Assembly: GCF_040807025.1 (NCBI RefSeq)
Contig: NC_090967.1
Location: 494,001 to 558,000 of the forward strand
DNA length: 64,000 nucleotides
Source of the DNA: Struthio camelus
Taxonomy: Eukaryota; Chordata; Aves; Struthioniformes; Struthionidae
Reading direction: 5' to 3'
Under the pieces are notes generated by a model. It saw only the letters and a program-made list of their open reading frames with translations, did not search any database and was not told where the DNA came from. This document shows, piece after piece, positions 52,111 through 64,000 of the stretch; positions within the stretch are counted from its first letter, which is position 1; each line of letters opens with the position of its first letter. Both the position numbers and the translations under genes were made by a program.

Positions 52111-55100
52111 CTTCAGTGTCCTGCATGCTGCCTTTCTCACAGAAGATCTGCCATGAGTTCCTTGCTTAGCTAAGCTGCTCTACTGATGCGTCTACTTGTT
52201 TTCCTGAGTGTTGAGATGACCTGTTCTTGTGGACTTTTATGCAGCAATGCTGTGAGTCCTGAGTATCAAATAGTATTTTCCAGACCCAGCTAAGTTAGTG
52301 AAATCTTGATAGGCTTTCAAACACTTATTTCTGGTTAAACCTTCTCTAGTGCTTCTATGGAGTCAGGATGCATTTCACCTGAGCAGTAACCAGCTGCGTA
52401 GATGAAATAGTGTTAGATGATCTAAGAGGTATAGATGGACTACTGGACCGATTGGGGCAATCCGTGTAACCTGCAGTCTCGATGTTTCCGGAACTTGCTT
52501 CAAGACATTGTTTGCTGTTTTGCAGCATGTTTTGACTGAGAAGCTTAAGAACTTTTTTAGGTTCCTCAAGGGAGATGAGATCTTGGAAACACGATGGAGC
52601 AAACAAGTAATGTTTCCAGATAATTGGATGGAAAAGTTGTTGGCAAAAAAGATATGGGTGTGTGTGGTTTTTTTTTTCCCTCCTAACTGCAAACTTAAAT
52701 TTGTTATTCTTAGATTAACCAATTTTGTAAGACTGTCACGAACACTCAAGGAAAGAAAAAGACAGAAAAAATTCAGCCATTGCAGAAATCACTTTTCTCT
52801 ATGTATCAACTCCTGTGTGGTTAGGAAGGGGGCTGGAAATGAGGATGAGCAAGCTGACTTTGCTGCAAAGTGAACTTCCTTTTCTCCTTAAGCATTGTCT
52901 CTTAAGTATAGCATCACCAAAGATGAAATCAAACTGCTATATTAAACTTAAAGCACATGGACCAGCAGTCAAATATTTGTGAGAGAAAATGCATATGTCT
53001 TTGCAAGTGTCTGTAGTCTCATATTAATATTCTGTGTGGTTTGTTTCAATAACTTTTTTATCCTATGCATATTTATTGCACGTGTACTTTATCAGTACTG
53101 TTCTGTACAATGCCTGTGGTTGCTGCATGCTTCAGAACTATTTCCATTAATATTGTTACTGCATAACAAAATTGAGCACTATTTTTTTTTTTTTTTCTAG
53201 CATGGATAAGTAACTAGAGGGAACTTGGCTACTGTGGCTTGCCCAGGCCAAATGTCTCATGCTGCTGGTGTTGACGCTTCAGCAGTTAAATGAAACTTGA
53301 TTGGTTAGGGTCTGGCCTGGAGTATGTGGGAGAGAGGCTCCTGATGCTCCAAGTATATGAAGCTGTACAATACCCTACCTCATTCTGATCTCAAGTCACT
53401 GTTTAATTGGAATTATGGTAACTTTAAACAGAAGTATACTGGGAGAGTCTAGAAACTAGCTGTTCTGTGCCTTTCCTCCAAAATGATAGTTTGGTCCATA
53501 GATGTCTAAATGCTTCTATGCTATTAGTTAAGCTTTTTTTCTAGGGGTCACAGTATAACAGACTGTTCTTAAATTGTTTAGACTCTGCATCCTTCAGGCA
53601 AATGTCCAGAAATATGATGATTATTTCAAGTCATCAGTGCTCTACTCTGGACTCAACCCCTTTTCCTCAATTTCAGCATCTGCAAGGTTCCCCCATTTCC
53701 ACTGATAATAAGGGGAGGGGAAAAAAAAGTCCACCAAAATCATAATTATTTTTGTTGTGCTGTGAATTGTCAGTAGCACTCATCCGTTGTTGAGCTTTGT
53801 TCCTAGCTTTAGAACTGGGTGTAAGCTTTTTTTTTTTTCCATACTAAAAGGATCAGAGATTGCCGAAAGCTATATATCATGTTATTAGCACAGATGTAAA
53901 TACATGTGGTCAAAACTTTGACAGCAGTCTGTTGTAACTGAAATTCATGAATGAAGCCCTGACCATGGGTATAAATATTTTATTTAAAAGTAGCATATTG
54001 CTCCTGGGAGTTGGCAACCTCAAATCCCTTGACTTGGGTAAGTTGTTTTCTTTTTTTTTTTTTTTTCCAGGCTCTTCCAGAAAGGAAGAGGCCGTGCTCA
54101 GCTGTAAAGCCTTCAAAATATAATAGTACCGTATAAAGTATGGCCATATAGCTCTTAGTTTCTGTCTTTCAAGTGAATCTTAAGTTTTGGCAAGTTAGGT
54201 AGGTAAAAATAAATATTGCTGCATAAAACTGGCTCTGAGGAGTTACTTTAGAAAAGGTGGAGGAGTCTCATTGTGTTGTGTCAGTATTTAGTGAATAGTG
54301 AGATTGTGGGTAGCCTTCTGCATGTAAAGGAAGTGCAGCTTCTGAGAGAAGTTCTAAATCATGTCTGAAATCATCTTATATGTTACGGATTAGAGAATCT
54401 ACCCCTTTCCTATTCTTGTACTGTTAGGGAGAAGCCATTAGATTTGTTTTGAAATTGTTTATTTTTAAAATCACATTTCTAAAGCGGAACACACTTTAGA
54501 CTGACATAACAAAGCAGAGGAGTGCACTGTATTGAAAGCCCAACTGCTACTTCTGTAATAGGATTTAGAGATCCTAGTCAGGTGTTTGTCTTTTACAATG
54601 GGAATTGGCACACGCTTCTCTTGTACAAAAGGTTGCTATATGCATAACATGGATTTGTCTCGGGCGGTTAGTTTATAGCTTTTTCATCACTTGTTCTGCC
54701 AATCCCGGCTTGCTGTACTTCCGCTCTGGCAGAGCCCCTCTTTAGAAGTTTGATGCAAGAGTGTTGACACATTTATGTATCCCCAGCTGTATAGTAGTGT
54801 AACTATACTAAAGCAAGTTCATACAACTTGCCTCTGAGCACTACTTATCTTTTCTCATCCCTTGAAATTACAACGACCTCTTAGAATTCTGCCTTTTCAG
54901 CACGTTGATCTTTGGTATTTGCATGTGGTACTTTGTGATGCATTCATACATATTTAAGCTATCAGCTTATCATTCACAGCACGTTTTGCACAAAAAATGA
55001 CTCTCCTCAAAGCACCACATTCTCTCCTGAATGACGCTTGAGTAGATTTATTTCATCTTTCTGTGTTATTTACTTGTCTGTCTGCCTCTGTTTTCTATTT

Positions 55101-56950
55101 TATTTTGTTTAATCTCAAAGCACTGCATCAGTTAGCAGTAGTTTTCAGTGCAGAAAACAAATTCTAAACTAAAACATCTTCATGTCAAGGTTCTCTGACA
55201 TAACAGGAGCTTGTGACCAGCCAGGTTTATATCTAGGTTTTCTTGAAGGGGTTAGGATGGGGAAGATCCGACTTAGCTGCTTTTAGAAGAGCAACTAGTC
55301 TATAGTGGAGAAGAAAATAAGTACTAGCTGTGTTCTCATGCTAGACTCTTCAGTGAAACTAGAGTTGTCAGTCAGTAGCAGGAGAGGAAAAAGAAATGAT
55401 CTACTATCTGAAGCAGTATGTCTAAGGAAACGGAGAAAGGAAGCAAGGGCATGGGTAGAAAACCAAGTGATGCACAGAAAGAAAATGAGTGCCCCCTTTC
55501 ATGAAAGGGCTTTTTATTGTGGAAGCAAAACTAGATTCTTTCTGTTGAAGGAGTATAATGGTTTGTTTAAAACTACATTTCATGATCATTTTGTTAATTA
55601 TTCACCCAGATAAAGGCCCACTTGTGTGTGTGTGGTTTTTTTAATTTTTGTCTCTTGAGTAGATTTGCATTTATATATAAGCAAACTTTTTTTTCCAAGC
55701 TCGTGTTTCTTACTTAATTACTATCCACTGAAAATAGATGGAAAACTGTTGCAGGATTAACAGTACTGCTTTCTTATCTCCCATAGATTTCTAGCAGGCT
55801 CTGACATCGTGATAAAGCAAACGACATCTCTCCAACTCCTTCGTGCTTAAGATAAGCACTTGACGTTGCTCATAACGTTTCATGAATTTAGATCCCTTAC
55901 ATATTTTCTGGCGTGCCCACAAGGAAAAGTAGTTTGCGCTGTTTAGGAGCGAGGAAGATGGAGTAAATTGTGAAGCAGAGAAGATTCCCAAAGAGGGGTC
56001 TGTCAGGGGAGCTGCGGAACATACCTGTACCGCTGACAGGACTGTCACCTATTAGATGTCTGACCCTGTTTAGAGATCCAAATTAATAACAATGTCAAGA
56101 GGTGGTGAGCCTGATAATAGCAGGAAATATTTAGAGTAAGATAGCTAATTTGGTCAGTTTTGAGTGATTTGCTGTTTTTAACAGTTAAGGACTGCAAAGT
56201 CATGTTACAGTGACTTAATTTATTAAGTCATAAGTACAGACCAAAGTGGCAAGGTCTGTATTCCAGTTCTTGTAGGGAAAGATAGGTAATTGTTATTTTC
56301 CTATCTAGTAACAGCTAAAAACCAAATGGGACTATAATTACTGGGTTTTAGTAGAAACGTACTGTCACGTGCCTACAGAGAATGTAAGAAAATCTGTTAA
56401 CTGTTGCTAATCCTGCCATCCTGTAGATGACTCTTCAGATCCTGCTTGCTTTTTTATGTATGTTTGTGTCTGTCAACCCCAGTACATACTTGCTGTCTCT
56501 TTCCCAAGGCGTTAAAACTGAATGGTAAGGAATGGTGGTTGAGTGACCTATGTATTGTTAGCTAGAACTGGAAAAAGTGCAAAATTTCACTCAGATGAGA
56601 ACAGTAAGGAAGGCCAAGAGGATATGATCACTGCTTGTGTGTAATTTGGGGCATGTATACATGGTAGGGTGAGAATGTGTGAGCTAATGGACAATATTTG
56701 CATAAGAACAAGAAGATATAAAGTAGATGTGAATAAAGTCGGACTTGCTTTTAGAGAAGGTTAGCATCGGAACGGGGGGGGGGGGGGTCCCAGAACATAC
56801 TTTCAGAGTGCTCAGGACAAAATTCTAACTTTTAAATGGAGCTTGCTTATATTTAAGAAAAGAGAATATATTGAGTTTGTGATCACAGGGACCCAGATCC
56901 TGTGGTTCCTTTCACTCATGTGTGTCAATGAGTGCTGTTACTGATATGGG

Positions 56951-57038
56951 GGTTAAGTATATATTATAAGGTTAAGTATCTTATATATATTATAAGGTTA
57001 TTATCTTATATATATTATAAGGTTAAGTATCTTAACCT
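56951..57038. repeat. Short tandem repeat (GGTTAAGTATCTTATATATA-type)
   Basis: Four units beginning GGTTA(AG)TAT start at 56951, 56970, 56996 and 57021. Unit lengths are 19, 26, 25 and 17. Units contain near-palindromic TATATA cores and the array ends GGTTAAGTATCTTAACC, itself a palindrome. It is a minisatellite-like local expansion in ELAVL1 intron 2. Confidence 0.8.
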
Positions 57039-59724
57039 TCCTTGTCACTGATCTTAAGTGTACAACGTAAGCTCTCTGCTTCTGCAAGAGAGCTATTGTG
57101 TAAAGAAACAATTGCTTACCCATTGTGTTCTCTCGGAACTTGTTGCAGGTAAATAGGGAAGACTGTCCACTTTCACTAGTCAGACTGAGCCCCTATCTTC
57201 ATTATCCTGAGTACTAAAGTTAGTTTAATAAATTTAATACTATGTGGAATCCTGCTCTTGTTCCTCTGCTGGGAGGAAATGGTCGAACCCTGCCACAGGG
57301 CAATGCCCACCGATGTTGTAACAGCCCTGATTGGCAGGGCTCAGTGATTCAGGTGTGGAGAGATGAGTTTTACTGAAGTCTATTTCCATAACCTTTATTT
57401 GGACCTGGTGTTATTCAGTAGTTTGCTAGACTGTGTAAACATGGCCTTCAGAACTGACTGAAAATATTCATAAGGGTGATATTCTGAGCCTTCTCAGAAG
57501 GTACTAACATGCTGTAACTTTAAGGGGCACCTTGCTTTTCCCATCCATCCTCTTAGAAGGGACAGAGTCATAACCCATTTGCATGACTTAGTTCCCTCTT
57601 AGATTTGTCTATTTTCTTGGTTAGATTCTGGAGAGATAAGCCAAGGTCCAGTTGTTACATGTTTTTCTAAATTATTCATTTCCTTAATCAGGAAAAAATC
57701 TCAGAGAAGCAATTGTAGGCTAACCAGATCTGTTCTAGATGACTGACCATATCTAATCAGGACTTTGCAGACATTGAGGCAGAGGATTATTTATTTTACA
57801 TAGACACAGCATGTGTTTTTGTTTTCTTTTTAATGTTCACTTCTGTTTTGTTAGTTGGTGTTATCTATAGATCTTTAAAGGATAAAGGTGAAGCTGCAGA
57901 AGCAGATGTTTAAGATCTTGCAATAATTGCAAGATATCTGTTTCTTGCTCCTTGCTAAATCCTACGTGGCTATCAAAGAGCAATCTGCCATTGCTATTGC
58001 ACAGAACAGTCTGGTGTCATAGTTTGTGCAGTGCCAGGGGAGATGTTATAACACCATGTCTGTAAAGGAACAAGAATATTGTTCATTCCTCATACAGGAA
58101 CATGAAGGGGATTTGGTTTCTTTAGGAGCTTTAGCAGACTGCAAAAATTAAATGAGACTGATGTTTACACAATGAGGGTGTTAGGAAACATACAGTGACA
58201 GTATTTGGGTTTGGATGAGTTATTGGCCTATTATATTTTCACAGTGTAGCAGATAAATACAGAAAACATGCCAGGGAATCCTGCTGTTGCAGTTGTTCTG
58301 CATTCGGTCTGTGTCATATATGCTATTAATAATAGTAATTTGAGGAATATGGGTTGTTCAGAGCTTCCTTCTGTCCGTCATTGCATTTAGTCTAGTAGAT
58401 CTCAACTCCTTCAGTAGACTGGTAATGTTTTTTCTGTGGAGGGAGTTATCATCAGTGTCTGATACAGTTCTTTTCTTTAGACATCTGACACCTGATACTA
58501 GGATGTCACTGTTGACTTTATCGGTGTATTTAGTTTTCTGAAATACTAGTAACTTTATTCTTTCTAAAACATCTGGAAACTTTACCAGCTGAGTACTATT
58601 GTGTCACCACCCTGTGTGACAAAAAAGGCTGTATTTCAGAAGAGAATTCTTTTCTGAAACTTTTAGGCATGTCTTCTAGTGTTCTCAAGCCTAATAATGG
58701 AGCTTAATAATAATTTAGCAATAGTGTATTGCTAAAATAAAATAGCATATTCTCTTAAATATACAGTTTTCTTTTGAACATCCCATGGATCTGACTCTGA
58801 GACAAGGAGAAGGAGTCTGAAAAGGAGCAGCTTTTATTGGATGGGAGTTGCTCTGTTGCAGTTAGACAATCTGAAAGGATTTTTTAGGTGTATAGAGATA
58901 GCCCCTAATTGTTAAAAGCTGCAACCTGAAGTGATCTTAGTGTGCAGTGTTATAACTGATACTGGCATAAAGGGAGGCTGGAGATAGAAGCAGAACAAAT
59001 AAATATCCTTTGCCTTAAATGATTTAAAGATTTTTATTATTATTATTCCAGAATTCTTTTTGTAAGAGCTAAGAGTAAACTTAGGAAAAATATGTACATC
59101 AGTAACTGAATATGCCTGCTCGGGAGCAGGGCTTTGCATAAAGTAATAGCGCATGAGCTGTCTGCACTGAAGATAACTTTCCACTCTTCAACTTCACCCT
59201 GTGTTTGAGAGACTTATTGCTCATTAGTTTGATGATTGTATAAAGGATTGAAGGCTTTTTTCCTCTTATTTCCAGGAGTGATGGATGGAATAGCTGCATA
59301 GAAATGAGTAGCCTGATGACTTCTTGCCCGGGGGTTCATTTGCCAACACTTTTTCACTTTCCGCTATTCTTCAAGCGTTCGTACCTATCGACTTACCTGA
59401 ATGCTTGCTTTTATTTTCCTTTCCCCCACGTTAAGTTTATAAGACTGTTCAGAGTCGGCATTTCAGACTTGGATTTCTTGTTGTTGATAAATACTTTGAG
59501 AGAGATGCATTAGCCTTGGGGACAAACGGATGTCGAAAGTGGCAAATGAAAGAGCTTTGAGTTACTTGAGAAGCTTGCCTTCAGAAACTTGGCCAGTTTA
59601 AATACTTTGCTCTGTGAATTATGTTTGTGTTGAGTTCATTGTTCTTAAGTAATTAATGTGTTTTGCCTGTTGCATTTAATTTAATTTTGAAGGTGATAAC
59701 TTTCTTTTCCATGGAGTAATTTAA

Positions 59725-64000
<4,276 letters not shown>

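Overview
The window reads as a bird (or closely related archosaur) nuclear genome segment. It is AT-rich with long introns and two sharp CpG islands. It carries CR1 retrotransposons of the avian type, with 3' ends built on a CACAGAAT-like unit and no poly(A). No bacterial-style operons, CRISPR arrays or structural RNA genes were seen.

Right half (about 29.3 kb to the right edge, + strand): the 5' part of ELAVL1 (HuR), the ubiquitous AU-rich-element RNA-binding protein. A non-coding first exon lies in a CpG island near 29.3-29.4 kb. Exon 2 carries the start codon (41335-41518), and exons 3 (59744-59847) and 4 (60676-60829) follow. Together the coding exons give residues 1-144: all of RRM1 and the first half of RRM2. 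The frames join cleanly, there are no stops, and all splice sites are canonical GT/AG. The rest of the gene lies beyond the right edge. Introns 1 and 2 are long (about 11.9 and 18.2 kb) and hold only CR1 relics, simple repeats and hairpins that I could recognise.

Left half (about 2.4-17.6 kb, - strand): the main discovery. Short decayed exons of a ZFR-family gene, closer to ZFR2 than to ZFR, lie in the correct collinear order. They are a Q/S-rich N-terminal block, three zinc-finger exons, a linker exon and several pieces of the C-terminal DZF domain. The second zinc-finger exon keeps both splice sites but has an in-frame TGA and a 4-nt deletion. The third zinc-finger exon also has a TGA. The first has lost zinc ligands and its donor site. 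Because exon/intron structure is retained, this looks like a unitary (or duplicated) pseudogene and not a retrocopy. A CR1 insertion lies right beside one DZF fragment.

Middle (25.3-29.8 kb): two CpG islands about 3 kb apart. The left one (25.37-25.90 kb) has YY1-type motifs oriented for minus-strand transcription, as expected for the promoter of the dead ZFR2-like gene. The right one is the ELAVL1 promoter, with a CCAAT box and GC boxes. Between them is a tandem duplication that creates two AP-1 sites. The two genes would have been head-to-head.

Mobile elements: three CR1 copies of one young-looking family on the minus strand (5.63-7.52, 9.58-9.94 and 21.98-22.87 kb), a short CR1 tail (18.94-19.04), an old minus-strand CR1 in ELAVL1 intron 2 (50.25-52.1), a plus-strand CR1 tail (46.94-47.19) and a very old CR1-like relic (about 14.0-14.56).
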